Source of the DNA: a virus
Direction: 5' to 3' (one strand)
IMG/VR virus record: IMGVR_UViG_3300042516_005631
Coordinates: 31,455-95,454 of that record
Length of the DNA stretch: 64,000 nt
In this document: positions 25,031 to 32,010 of the stretch, piece after piece
Layout: the number at the start of each line of letters is the position of its first letter
Numbering within the stretch: the stretch's first letter is position 1
Made by a program: the position numbers and the translations under genes
The notes under the pieces: generated by a model
What the model was told of the DNA's origin: nothing
Databases searched by the model: none
Seen by the model: the letters and a program-made list of their open reading frames with translations, nothing else

Positions 25031-25206
25031 TTGTTTAGTTTCATTTTTAACTTTAAATCACTAATTGTCATTTCAACAAAACCAGCAGTCATTATTGGTG
25101 TTTTTCCACTTTGCTCTACTTTTTCAATTTCAGCGATCATATCTGCTTGTACTTTGTCTAATCCATCATTGATTAGAAACTTCTCAAAACCATTTAATTT
25201 GCTCAT
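25027..25206 (-). CDS. 59-aa hypothetical protein
   Basis: MSKLNGFEKFLINDGLDKVQ and on to a basic C-terminal ...KLKMKLNK. No family recognised. It is the first gene of a two-gene unit with the 27-aa peptide. Confidence 0.5.
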   Translation of the reverse strand: MSKLNGFEKFLINDGLDKVQADMIAEIEKVEQSGKTPIMTAGFVEMTISDLKLKMKLNK

Positions 25207-25236
25207 AACTTTTATTTCTTTTTTTATTTATACTGT

Positions 25237-25270
25237 AATATACGAAATTTCTATTAAATCTCCTATGCCC
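25237..25270 (-). promoter_or_regulatory. composite promoter, degenerate upstream box
   Basis: GGGCATA / TTCGTATATT at the usual spacing. It serves the gene starting at 25206. Confidence 0.5.
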
Positions 25271-25493
25271 TCATTACTAAATTTAAGGGCACATTAAAAC
25301 CGTCCGGATCAATTACAGGTACAAATTCACCTTCATCTTCATCCATCACGTATTCAATATCTAACCAATCTGTAACATCACAATCTTCATTATTTATTAC
25401 TAGTTTTGCTGCTTCACCACAATCTGAGAGTATAACACCATAACCACAACAATTTGAATATGTGTAATAACCATGGATTTTTTCTTTTAACAT
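25263..25493 (-). CDS. 76-aa acidic, cysteine-containing protein
   Basis: MLKEKIHGYYTYSNCCGYGV, then an acidic beta-rich part (VMDEDEGEFVPVIDPDGFN). A CC-G-Y-G motif is visible but no family is recognised. Confidence 0.5.
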   Translation of the reverse strand: MLKEKIHGYYTYSNCCGYGVILSDCGEAAKLVINNEDCDVTDWLDIEYVMDEDEGEFVPVIDPDGFNVPLNLVMRA

Positions 25494-25517
25494 AACCTTT
25501 ATTTCTTTTTATACTTT

Positions 25518-25551
25518 AATATACGAAATCTATTTTAATCTTCTTCGTCCT
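25518..25551 (-). promoter_or_regulatory. composite promoter (AGGACGA / TTCGTATATT)
   Basis: 24-nt spacing. It serves the gene starting at 25493; the AGGACGA encodes part of the upstream protein's EDEED tail. Confidence 0.65.
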
Positions 25552-25912
25552 CTATTTCAAACGTTTTATTTTTTAATTCTACTTTAAGTGCGTCCAATTC
25601 TTCTTTTAATCGTTCAATAAACGATTCTTCTCCATCATCACCTGCCAATAACCAATCTATACGTTGAGCATATATTTCTGCTTTGCGGAGCATTTCATAG
25701 CCTTTTTTAAATTCCTCTATAATTTCATCTGAGTATTTGTAGTGGTTTAGGTCCTCTGGGTATTTTTCGTACCATTCTCTATCTCTGTAATAGCCTTCTT
25801 CTTTTAATTCACGTGGTGTTTTTGGTCTACCACTTCTAGCTATTTCTTGTTCAATATCATCAGCTATGTATCTGATTTTGTATTGGTTGTAATCAAATGT
25901 TCCTCCACTCAT
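25535..25912 (-). CDS. conserved phage protein, MSGGTFDYNQYKI family
   Basis: A 125-aa protein starting MSGGTFDYNQYKIRYIADDI and containing AEIYAQRIDWLLAGDDGEES. This start and the 'RIDWLLxGDDGEExF' segment recur in many unrelated phages as a conserved hypothetical family. SGRPKT near residue 27 looks like a partial AT-hook. Function unknown. Confidence 0.65.
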   Translation of the reverse strand: MSGGTFDYNQYKIRYIADDIEQEIARSGRPKTPRELKEEGYYRDREWYEKYPEDLNHYKYSDEIIEEFKKGYEMLRKAEIYAQRIDWLLAGDDGEESFIERLKEELDALKVELKNKTFEIEDEED

Positions 25913-25931
25913 AATTTTCTTAATTTATTTT

Positions 25932-25965
25932 AATATACGAAATTTATTTTAATAACCTTCGTCCT
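25932..25965 (-). promoter_or_regulatory. composite promoter (AGGACGA / TTCGTATATT)
   Basis: 24-nt spacing. It serves the gene starting at 25912. Confidence 0.65.
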
Positions 25966-26356
25966 TTACTATCCAACCTTTATCAATCAAATGACCAATA
26001 AACCCTCTAAATTCAGCTATGCCTTGTTCATCTAACATTTCCTCTGCTTCCGGCATACTTTCAGGATTTCCTTCATAAACACCTATAAACCATCTAGGAT
26101 TATCTGAATTATCTTTTTTCCAATCATCTCTATTTGCAGGGCGTTTATCTGTTATTTCAACCCAGGAATCAGCATAAATATCTGTTAAATCTTTTGCTTC
26201 GTCTTTCAATATAACTGTTGCTTCAAAACACCATTCATCTGATTCCCAAGTACAACTTAAACTATTTGTAACATCTCTTGGTTTGATTTCCACTATTGGT
26301 AATGTAGATGTTTCTCTAACATACCATACTCCGTCTACTTGTATTCTATCTTTCAT
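25949..26356 (-). CDS. hypothetical protein, paralogue of the gene at 30000
   Basis: A 135-aa protein, MKDRIQVDGVWYVRE, then WESDEWCFEATVI, EITDKRPANRDDW and a C-terminal GWIVKDEGY. It is aligned end to end with the 129-aa protein at 30000-30389 (IQVxGVWYVRET, ITDKRPAxRxDW, ENPxSM). Acidic, globular; function unknown. Confidence 0.6.
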   Translation of the reverse strand: MKDRIQVDGVWYVRETSTLPIVEIKPRDVTNSLSCTWESDEWCFEATVILKDEAKDLTDIYADSWVEITDKRPANRDDWKKDNSDNPRWFIGVYEGNPESMPEAEEMLDEQGIAEFRGFIGHLIDKGWIVKDEGY

Positions 26357-26375
26357 TTTCTTTTTAATTTATTGG

Positions 26376-26409
26376 AATATACGAAAAGGGTATTAAATAC
26401 CCTCTTCCT
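26376..26409 (-). promoter_or_regulatory. composite promoter with hairpin spacer
   Basis: AGGAAGA, then GGGTATTTAATACCC as a stem, then TTCGTATATT; 24-nt spacing kept. It serves the gene starting at 26356. Confidence 0.65.
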
Positions 26410-26776
26410 CTAATTCTTCTACTAAAATATCTACTGTTGAACGTCCTAATTTATTTACTAACCAAATACCACCTATAGTTAAACAATAAATATATTCTAT
26501 TCCACTTTCAAACCCATAATCAAACAAATCTGGTACATTTGGAAATGTTTTGAAATGTAAATCTTCTCCTCTATCACGATGATATGCTATTGTCCATAAG
26601 ATTGATTCCCCTAACGCTGAGATATCCCCTAGTTCCATTAGTTTTTCGGTTTTTTCTCTATCGTAGTGGTTAAATAATTTTTTACCTACTCCATCTAAAT
26701 AACCATCAAAATGACAATAAATTGATGTTACTGTTCCGTCTTGATTTTCAATTGCTATTCTACTTCTTGTTGCCAT
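26393..26776 (-). CDS. conserved phage protein, MATRSxIAIE family
   Basis: A 127-aa protein: MATRSRIAIENQDGTVTSIY CHFDGYLDG, then LMELGDISALGE. This N-terminus (MATRS-I-A-x-E-x-x-D-G-T-V...Y-C-H-x-D-G-Y) is widespread in phages and some bacteria. No biochemical function is known to me. Confidence 0.7.
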   Translation of the reverse strand: MATRSRIAIENQDGTVTSIYCHFDGYLDGVGKKLFNHYDREKTEKLMELGDISALGESILWTIAYHRDRGEDLHFKTFPNVPDLFDYGFESGIEYIYCLTIGGIWLVNKLGRSTVDILVEELEEEGI

Positions 26777-26800
26777 AATTTTTCTCTTTATTTATACTGT

Positions 26801-26834
26801 AATATACGAAATTTCTTTAATATCTTCTATTCCT
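26801..26834 (-). promoter_or_regulatory. composite promoter (AGGAATA / TTCGTATATT)
   Basis: 24-nt spacing. It serves the gene starting at 26776. Confidence 0.65.
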
Positions 26835-27215
26835 CTATTTTTTATCAATTATCACTTCAACTTTAATTTCTCCATCTACAAAACGACTAACCTGAAAGTA
26901 TTCTACTTCATCCATTGCTTTAATGTCTTTCTTTAATTTGTTTAAAGTTGTTTTATTTTTAATTGAGCCACAACTAAATGCAGGTGAATCAAAATACTTG
27001 ATTCGATATGCTCCATACGGGTTTGTGTTTTTAACTATTTTCCAATCATCATCAGTCAATAAGTCTAGTCTTTTATTTCTATCTTTAATTGTTGCTGAGT
27101 AGTGGTAGCCACAATTTTGGCAATTTACATATTGTTCTCCTGTTTTGTAATAGAAATCACTAAACGCTTCGTGTTCACAGTTTGGACACTCTATTTCATC
27201 TATAAAACTTCCCAT
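26835..27215 (-). CDS. zinc-ribbon protein
   Basis: A 126-aa protein with an N-terminal zinc ribbon: ECPNCEHEAF...QYVNCQNCGYHY (two CxxC pairs about 22 residues apart). The rest is alpha/beta without recognised fold. It probably binds nucleic acid or protein. It is 1 bp from the fusion-like gene upstream. Confidence 0.6.
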   Translation of the reverse strand: MGSFIDEIECPNCEHEAFSDFYYKTGEQYVNCQNCGYHYSATIKDRNKRLDLLTDDDWKIVKNTNPYGAYRIKYFDSPAFSCGSIKNKTTLNKLKKDIKAMDEVEYFQVSRFVDGEIKVEVIIDKK

Positions 27216-27216
27216 T

Positions 27217-27789
27217 TTAATCTTCTCTTGTAATACTTTCTAAACCAAACAAATAAGCTAATACTGTTTCTTCCATTCCTTCATAACATGTAAGTTCCAT
27301 TGATGTTAATATCTCAGCTACAGTTGATGAATTTTGTACCTTTTCAATAGCTTTCATACAATGGTTAGTGTTAGTTTTGATTGTTTTAATAATATCTTCA
27401 ATTTGATCTACTGTATCGTCGTCAATATCTTGTATTGACATTTTAACATCTTGTAGCATATCAAATTCAAAATCTTCAATATGTCCTTCTAACATATTTA
27501 TAACTCGTTGCTTACCTTCTTTAAAATTAAATTTCATAACTTTCTTATTTTCTTCAAATATACGACCTTCTTTTTGCTGAGAAACTTCCTCTACTTTTGT
27601 AAATTGATGTTCAAAATAACCACCATCTGCTTGTTCACCTGATAATTCATCTCGAATCCATTTTACAAAAACATATTCTTCATCATTCCATCCAATGTAA
27701 TACTCTTCAACTATAGCTGTTGCTCCTTTTTTAGCTGCGTATGTACCTTCTCCTTCAAATTCTACTATGTCTCCTTTTTTAAATTTCAT
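27217..27789 (-). CDS. apparent in-frame fusion of two small genes with an internal promoter
   Basis: A 190-aa frame. Residues 1-70 (KGDIVEFEGEGTYAAKKGAT...) look like an SH3-like small domain. From the Met at residue 85 (position 27537, MKFNFKEGKQRVINMLEGHI) a second complete small protein of 106 aa begins. Between them a full composite promoter (27557-27590) is translated as EEVSQQKEGRIFEE. Elsewhere this element always separates genes, so loss of a stop codon probably joined two genes; the internal start can still give the shorter protein. Confidence 0.6.
   Translation of the reverse strand: MKFKKGDIVEFEGEGTYAAKKGATAIVEEYYIGWNDEEYVFVKWIRDELSGEQADGGYFEHQFTKVEEVSQQKEGRIFEENKKVMKFNFKEGKQRVINMLEGHIEDFEFDMLQDVKMSIQDIDDDTVDQIEDIIKTIKTNTNHCMKAIEKVQNSSTVAEILTSMELTCYEGMEETVLAYLFGLESITRED
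27557..27590 (-). promoter_or_regulatory. composite promoter inside an open frame
   Basis: AGGAAGT / GTCGTATATT with the standard 24-nt spacing, but located within the 190-aa frame and 20 bp before an internal ATG at 27537. Confidence 0.55.
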
Positions 27790-27946
27790 CTTCTAATTTC
27801 TTTTTTATTCCATCCAATATCATATTTACCCCATCATATACTTCATCAATTAGATAAAGGTTAGGATGGTATTCATCTATAAGTTCATTTAATTGAAATA
27901 CAAATGCTTTTAATCGTTCTGGGTTGTTTTCTGCAAATTTATTCAT
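27779..27946 (-). CDS. 55-aa acidic helical protein
   Basis: MNKFAENNPERLKAFVFQLN and on to ...KKKLEDEI. Helical; no family recognised. It overlaps the start of the fusion-like gene by 11 bp. Confidence 0.5.
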   Translation of the reverse strand: MNKFAENNPERLKAFVFQLNELIDEYHPNLYLIDEVYDGVNMILDGIKKKLEDEI

Positions 27947-27970
27947 AACTTTTATTTTTTTCTTACTTGA

Positions 27971-28004
27971 AATATACGAAAGGCTCTTTAATTAGAGCCT
28001 TCCT
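27971..28004 (-). promoter_or_regulatory. composite promoter with hairpin spacer
   Basis: AAGGCTCT/AGAGCCTT stem between AGGA and TTCGTATATT, 24-nt spacing. It serves the gene starting at 27946. Confidence 0.65.
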
Positions 28005-28749
28005 TTTTTACTTGTTTTGAAAATTTATCTAACAATTCCTCTGAATTCATTTTCTCAAATTCAGCATCATATTTTTTATGAAGAATTTCTTTATTTTGAT
28101 ATGTGTTTAATGTAAGCTGAATGTAACTACCTGATTCAAATTTAACTTCAATAACATCAAATGTACCACTATATCTTGAATAGTCACTTTTAACCGTTAT
28201 TGTAGCATTTGGGTACAATTTTGTATACTTTTCAACTGTACTTAGTTTTAAACCGTTTTTCTTTTTATATTCCTCCAACAATTGTTCTTGACGGGAATTG
28301 TATGTTTTTAATTTTTCAAGTAATGTTGCAGGTTTAATGTAGCGATAATTATCTTGAATAGTACTACAATTAACTTTATCTCTTTCAAATTCAATATTGA
28401 ATGTAGAATCAACCAATTCATTTGGTTTTGAATATGTATCAAATTGTTTTCCTTTCAAAAAAATACCCCCACCAATTGCTTTATATGTTATTTCAGCTCT
28501 AAAATCAGTTTTGTTATAGGAATAACCTATTGTTGTTTCATTAGTAACAGTTTCTACTTTAAATGTATTAACAAAATCAACATCTTTAACAAAACCATTG
28601 TTGATAAGCAATTGCTCGCGTTGTTTGTTTATACTCTCATTTGTATTAGCAATATCTTCTCTAATTTTGATAAATTCTGCTATTTTTTGTTCTTGTTCAG
28701 GTGTAAATAATATACCATCAAATAAACTTAATTGAATTCCTTCTTTCAT
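27988..28749 (-). CDS. hypothetical protein
   Basis: A 253-aa protein, MKEGIQLSLFDGILFTPEQE, with an N-terminal coiled-coil segment (REDIANTNESINKQREQ), a beta-rich middle and a Lys-rich helical end. QLSLFDG resembles the QxSLF-type clamp-binding peptide, so sliding-clamp contact is possible but unproven. Confidence 0.5.
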   Translation of the reverse strand: MKEGIQLSLFDGILFTPEQEQKIAEFIKIREDIANTNESINKQREQLLINNGFVKDVDFVNTFKVETVTNETTIGYSYNKTDFRAEITYKAIGGGIFLKGKQFDTYSKPNELVDSTFNIEFERDKVNCSTIQDNYRYIKPATLLEKLKTYNSRQEQLLEEYKKKNGLKLSTVEKYTKLYPNATITVKSDYSRYSGTFDVIEVKFESGSYIQLTLNTYQNKEILHKKYDAEFEKMNSEELLDKFSKQVKKEGSN

Positions 28750-28774
28750 AACTTTCTTTTTTTATTTATACTTT

Positions 28775-28808
28775 AATATACGAAATCTATTTTACTTTTC
28801 TTTGTCCT
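28775..28808 (-). promoter_or_regulatory. composite promoter (AGGACAA / TTCGTATATT)
   Basis: 24-nt spacing. It serves the gene starting at 28749. Confidence 0.65.
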
Positions 28809-28962
28809 TCATTAATTCTTCTCCAAAATCAGAATTTTTACACCACAATTCCCACATTGCATTAAACCATGCTGGGCCATCTTCTTCATATGTTAGTCCT
28901 TCAACAGTTGCATGTGTGTTTCTAACCAAAAACGCTGTCCAATTTAATAACCAAGGTTCCAT
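28792..28962 (-). CDS. 56-aa Trp-rich protein
   Basis: MEPWLLNWTAFLVRNTHATV, then AWFNAMWELWCKN and a charged tail MKDKEK. Five tryptophans in 56 residues. No family recognised; own promoter. Confidence 0.5.
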   Translation of the reverse strand: MEPWLLNWTAFLVRNTHATVEGLTYEEDGPAWFNAMWELWCKNSDFGEELMKDKEK

Positions 28963-28982
28963 TTTCTTTTAATTTATACTTT

Positions 28983-29016
28983 AATATACGAAATCTCTTT
29001 TAAATTAACTATTCCT
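28983..29016 (-). promoter_or_regulatory. composite promoter (AGGAATA / TTCGTATATT)
   Basis: 24-nt spacing. It serves the gene starting at 28962. Confidence 0.65.
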
Positions 29017-29391
29017 TTTTGCTAATATCTTTTGATATTCTTCTTCACATAAAGTTGTATACCAACCTATATCTGTTCTCAATTGTCCTGGTTTGCCTGT
29101 TACCTCGCATGTTTGGTAGCTTAAATCTTCTGCTTTGCTTATACGCGCATGCATTTCATCTGATGCTTCATTGATATAGAAGCGTAGACCACCAAATTTT
29201 TCCTTTATTTGGCATACTTCTTTGTTCCAACCCAATTCAATCAAATCAGTGATAAGGTCTTTTATTAGTTGATACCAACCTGAATCGCATTCAAAGAATC
29301 CTGCATTCGTTATTGGTTCTCTATTTGAGTACATGCCATTTTCCAACCCACCTATGGATTGTAGAAAATCGTTCATTTCTTGTTCTGTCAT
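29005..29391 (-). CDS. conserved phage protein with QIKEKFGGLRFY motif
   Basis: A 128-aa protein with FECDSGWYQLIKDLITDLIE, CQIKEKFGGLRFYI, then TCEVTGKPGQLR. This set of motifs occurs in a widespread phage family with a C-x-x-x-G-x-P-G knuckle. Function unknown. It overlaps the 83-aa gene's stop by 4 bp. Confidence 0.65.
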   Translation of the reverse strand: MTEQEMNDFLQSIGGLENGMYSNREPITNAGFFECDSGWYQLIKDLITDLIELGWNKEVCQIKEKFGGLRFYINEASDEMHARISKAEDLSYQTCEVTGKPGQLRTDIGWYTTLCEEEYQKILAKRNS

Positions 29392-29639
29392 AGTTGTTCT
29401 ATTTCTTGTTTAACTTGTTGCCAACTCGTTAAAGAGCCTGCGATAAGGCCTTTAGCATGTGGGTGTAAATCTTCTGCTACTTCAAGTGATTCTTTTAAGT
29501 CTTTTAATATCTCATCTACTGCAATTAAAGCACATTGTTTAGCTGTTGGATGATAAATTATAGAATAGTCTGCTAACTTCTGTTTTCTTATGTTCATAAA
29601 AGCTTCAACTAGCTCTTCTGCTTTTTCTTTTGGTGTCAT
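29388..29639 (-). CDS. 83-aa helical protein, MTPKEKAEELV family
   Basis: I chose the internal ATG at 29639 (MTPKEKAEELVEAFMNIRKQ) because the upstream gene stops at 29641. This start and the later QCALIAVDEILKDL segment recur in small proteins of Bacteroidota phages. Helical; function unknown. Confidence 0.6.
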   Translation of the reverse strand: MTPKEKAEELVEAFMNIRKQKLADYSIIYHPTAKQCALIAVDEILKDLKESLEVAEDLHPHAKGLIAGSLTSWQQVKQEIEQL

Positions 29640-29640
29640 T

Positions 29641-29949
29641 TTATTCTGGTTCTTGGTATAATCCTGCTGATTCATCATCTTTCATCATTTGAATCAATTT
29701 TGATTCCCTAACATATTTTCGAATTAAAGCAATAATTACTTTAGGTTCCTCAGCAAATTTTATTTTATCATCATTTTTAATTCCAAACCAAGCAATGTTG
29801 AAACCATGATTTGCTGTAAAATCTTCTGATTTAATTCGAATACCATTTACTTTATCTAAGTAGATCCATGGATAATTTCCAACCAATTCTATTTCGATAC
29901 CACAACGTCTTAATCGTTTAACTAAAATTGAAATTACGTCTTCTCCCAT
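29641..29949 (-). CDS. hypothetical protein
   Basis: A 102-aa protein, MGEDVISILVKRLRRCGIEI, alpha/beta with a middle GFNIAWFGIKNDDKIKF. No family recognised. First gene of a three-gene unit with the two downstream conserved phage proteins. Confidence 0.5.
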   Translation of the reverse strand: MGEDVISILVKRLRRCGIEIELVGNYPWIYLDKVNGIRIKSEDFTANHGFNIAWFGIKNDDKIKFAEEPKVIIALIRKYVRESKLIQMMKDDESAGLYQEPE

Positions 29950-29965
29950 TTTTTTAATTTAATTT

Positions 29966-29999
29966 AATATACGAAAGCTCTCTTACGAGAACTAGTCCT
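29966..29999 (-). promoter_or_regulatory. composite promoter with imperfect hairpin spacer
   Basis: AGGACTA, imperfect GTTCTCGTAAGAGAGC stem, TTCGTATATT; 24-nt spacing. It serves the gene starting at 29949. Confidence 0.65.
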
Positions 30000-30389
30000 T
30001 TATTTTGTTAACCAACCAATACTATTCAAATATAAAAGAAATGCTTTAAATTCCTCTAAACCTTGTTTATCAAACATTTCTCTTGCATCAATCATTGAAT
30101 CAGGATTATCTTCTAACACACCAAACATAAAGTTCGGATTATCAACATCATCTTCAACCCAATCTTTTCTATCTGCAGGACGTTTATCTGTTATTTTAAT
30201 GTATGGGTCCGGGTAATGATCATCTAATGTTTCTGCTCCATCTAACATAATCACAGTTGCAACAAAACACCAGTCGTTTGATTCCCAAATACGTTCCATA
30301 CTGAATGTAATATCTTTTTCTTTTATTTCAGGTGTTGGGTTAGTTTCTCTAACATACCATACACCGTTTACTTGAATTCTTTCTTCCAT
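30000..30389 (-). CDS. hypothetical protein, paralogue of the gene at 25949
   Basis: A 129-aa protein, MEERIQVNGVWYVRETNPTP, KITDKRPADRKDW, LEDNPDSM. It matches the 135-aa protein at 25949 along its full length. The pair is separated by 4 kb, so duplication was not strictly tandem or was followed by insertions. Function unknown. Confidence 0.6.
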   Translation of the reverse strand: MEERIQVNGVWYVRETNPTPEIKEKDITFSMERIWESNDWCFVATVIMLDGAETLDDHYPDPYIKITDKRPADRKDWVEDDVDNPNFMFGVLEDNPDSMIDAREMFDKQGLEEFKAFLLYLNSIGWLTK

Positions 30390-30390
30390 A

Positions 30391-30747
30391 TCATTTATTT
30401 TCAGTTATTTCAATTAACTTTTTAAGACAAGCAAATTCTGCTTCTTCATAGGTGGTAAAATTTTCAAATCCATGTTCATTATTTCCTAAATCTTCCCATC
30501 CACTACAAAAACCATCACCACTAAAGTTAATAAAATTACATAATTGATACTTCTCTCTAAACCATCTAAATGCTTGTTGGTATAGTGGTGCTGATGTAAA
30601 TCCTCTTCTTGAGTAGTTAGGGGATGTATTTTTCATGTTGTCTAAAACAAATTCATTTTCAACCCCATAGTATCCAAAACAAGGTTCATCAAATCCAAGT
30701 TGCTTCATCTTTAAAGCTAACTCATAAGGTACAAATTCTTTTTCCAT
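30391..30747 (-). CDS. conserved-type phage protein
   Basis: A 118-aa aromatic-rich protein (MKQLGFDEPCFGYYG, PLYQQAFRWFREKYQL). The 'A-x-x-M-K-x-L-G-F-D-E-P-C...F-R-W-F-R-E' pattern is common among Bacteroidota phage and prophage hypothetical proteins. 1-bp gap to the downstream paralogue gene. Confidence 0.6.
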   Translation of the reverse strand: MEKEFVPYELALKMKQLGFDEPCFGYYGVENEFVLDNMKNTSPNYSRRGFTSAPLYQQAFRWFREKYQLCNFINFSGDGFCSGWEDLGNNEHGFENFTTYEEAEFACLKKLIEITENK

Positions 30748-30763
30748 TCTCTTAATTTTCTCA

Positions 30764-30797
30764 AATATACGAAATTTTTACTTTAAAACCTATTCCT
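30764..30797 (-). promoter_or_regulatory. composite promoter (AGGAATA / TTCGTATATT)
   Basis: 24-nt spacing. It serves the gene starting at 30747. Confidence 0.65.
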
Positions 30798-31052
30798 TTA
30801 CTTTAATATAAAATACATTGACAACAAAGCACCTATTGTATAACCTAAAGAACTAGCCAATGCTAAAAAAAACCTACCTTTCCATGTTTTTTCATCTGCA
30901 ACAAAACCAGCAAATGGTAAAGCAATAAACGGACCTACAAATGCCCAAAACATTGTGCTTGTAATGCTTTTATCTGCTACTGAGCTGATGTACATTGTAC
31001 TTCCAACTTCTAAAATTAGAGCTGATATAGAAATGATTAAATACCTATTCAT
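30798..31052 (-). CDS. three-helix membrane protein
   Basis: 84 aa from the ATG at 31052 (MNRYLIISISALILEVGSTM). A longer frame would run through the upstream gene, so I reject it. Three hydrophobic segments. Function unknown; part of a small membrane-gene cluster at 30.8-31.8 kb. Confidence 0.55.
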   Translation of the reverse strand: MNRYLIISISALILEVGSTMYISSVADKSITSTMFWAFVGPFIALPFAGFVADEKTWKGRFFLALASSLGYTIGALLSMYFILK

Positions 31053-31278
31053 GGTAATTAAAGCAAACAGCCATATATGTTGGTACATAAAACATTTGTC
31101 CTGCACATTCATTATATTTTGTATGTTCTTCGTGTGGCAGGACTTCAAAGTATGACTTTTCCTCGTCATACGAAATTAGACGTGCTTTCATAGTTGGAGA
31201 GATGTTGGTAAATGTTACTCTACCAACTGCCTCTCTAATATGGTTAAGAGTTTTAACACGTTGTGTTACTTGTCTCAT
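31045..31278 (-). CDS. 77-aa hypothetical protein
   Basis: MRQVTQRVKTLNHIREAVGR then beta-rich (RVTFTNISPTMKARLISYDE). Possibly a small SH3-like or OB-like fold, not certain. It overlaps its downstream neighbour by 8 bp and its upstream neighbour by 4 bp. Confidence 0.5.
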   Translation of the reverse strand: MRQVTQRVKTLNHIREAVGRVTFTNISPTMKARLISYDEEKSYFEVLPHEEHTKYNECAGQMFYVPTYMAVCFNYHE

Positions 31279-31478
31279 TTTTTCATTCTATAAACTATAA
31301 ATGCAATCAAAAGAGCTGTTCCTGCAATCAGTATAGCTGCTGAAATTGGTATCCAAAGCGGGGCTGTAACCCACCACCAACTCCAAGTAATATGACCTGT
31401 TAATTTTAAAGTCATAAATATAAGGAATAGTATCATACCAATTCCAATTCCGTTTGTGTTTGTTTTTTTATCGCTCAT
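31275..31478 (-). CDS. two-helix membrane protein
   Basis: A 67-aa protein with two membrane helices (IGIGMILFLIFMTLKLTG; WVTAPLWIPISAAILIAGTA). No family recognised. Coupled to its neighbours by short overlaps. Confidence 0.55.
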   Translation of the reverse strand: MSDKKTNTNGIGIGMILFLIFMTLKLTGHITWSWWWVTAPLWIPISAAILIAGTALLIAFIVYRMKK

Positions 31479-31614
31479 TTATATATTTTTCTGTTATTTT
31501 AATTTGACGCTCTAATATGTCTATATACTTGTCACGTGATTCAATGTCTTTCTTTAAAATTTCAATTATTTCCTGTTGAATCTCAATTATTTTCTCTAGT
31601 TGTTTTCTCTTCAT
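31468..31614 (-). CDS. 48-aa coiled-coil peptide
   Basis: MKRKQLEKIIEIQQEIIEIL and on to ...KYINER, a continuous heptad helix. It overlaps genes on both sides (11 and 32 bp), as do other members of this compact cluster. Resembles a small spanin-like or scaffolding coiled coil but lacks a lipobox. Confidence 0.45.
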   Translation of the reverse strand: MKRKQLEKIIEIQQEIIEILKKDIESRDKYIDILERQIKITEKYINER

Positions 31615-31771
31615 TTTTATTTTCTTTAGATTCTTTTATTTCAGCATAAATTATAGCATAAACAATTGTTAGAATAAATAGAAATAGTGTTTCTACTGTG
31701 AAAAAATAAAGCCCTGCTACTATAGCGGCTAATACTAAAAGTGTTGTTGTTGTTTGTAAATGTGTATTCAT
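31583..31771 (-). CDS. two-helix membrane protein
   Basis: A 62-aa protein with hydrophobic segments at residues 8-25 and 28-44 and a Lys/Glu-rich tail. It is the first gene of the membrane-protein cluster behind a composite promoter. Confidence 0.55.
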   Translation of the reverse strand: MNTHLQTTTTLLVLAAIVAGLYFFTVETLFLFILTIVYAIIYAEIKESKENKNEEKTTRENN

Positions 31772-31793
31772 TTTCTTTTTTTTAATTTATGTT

Positions 31794-31827
31794 AATATAC
31801 GAAATTTCTTTTGCTCATAAACGTCCT
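31794..31827 (-). promoter_or_regulatory. composite promoter (AGGACGT / TTCGTATATT)
   Basis: 24-nt spacing. It follows the terminator of the tRNA-Leu-like RNA and serves the gene starting at 31771. Confidence 0.65.
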
Positions 31828-31831
31828 TTTT

Positions 31832-31868
31832 TAAAAAACCTGCCGTATGTTCGTATCCACACGGCAGG
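31832..31868 (-). terminator. rho-independent terminator
   Basis: CCTGCCGT (31839-31846) pairs with ACGGCAGG (31861-31868); on the minus strand it ends in TTTTTT. It closes the transcript of the tRNA-Leu-like element. Confidence 0.75.
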
Positions 31869-31894
31869 AAAAGAAACGGTTATGAAGCGTTTTG

Positions 31895-32000
31895 TAGTCA
31901 GAACAGGATTCGAACCTGTAAGTGGGTTTATTCATTTCATTCTTATATCACCCTTTCATATAATCTTCTAGATAGCGTCTAACCAATTCCGCCACCTGAC
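31895..32000 (-). tRNA. tRNA-Leu-like RNA with non-canonical anticodon arm
   Basis: A 106-nt element with a 7-bp acceptor stem (AGTCAGG/TCTGACT), a class-II D-arm (GCG-GAATTGGTTAGA-CGC), and a perfect T-arm ACAGG-TTCGAAT-CCTGT. Between D- and T-arms are 55 nt of AT-rich sequence with a GGGT/ACCC stem but no 5-bp stem with 7-nt loop. It has its own terminator, so it is probably transcribed. Either a degraded tRNA-Leu or an altered tRNA-like RNA. Confidence 0.5.
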
Positions 32001-32010
32001 TATTTTTTGC

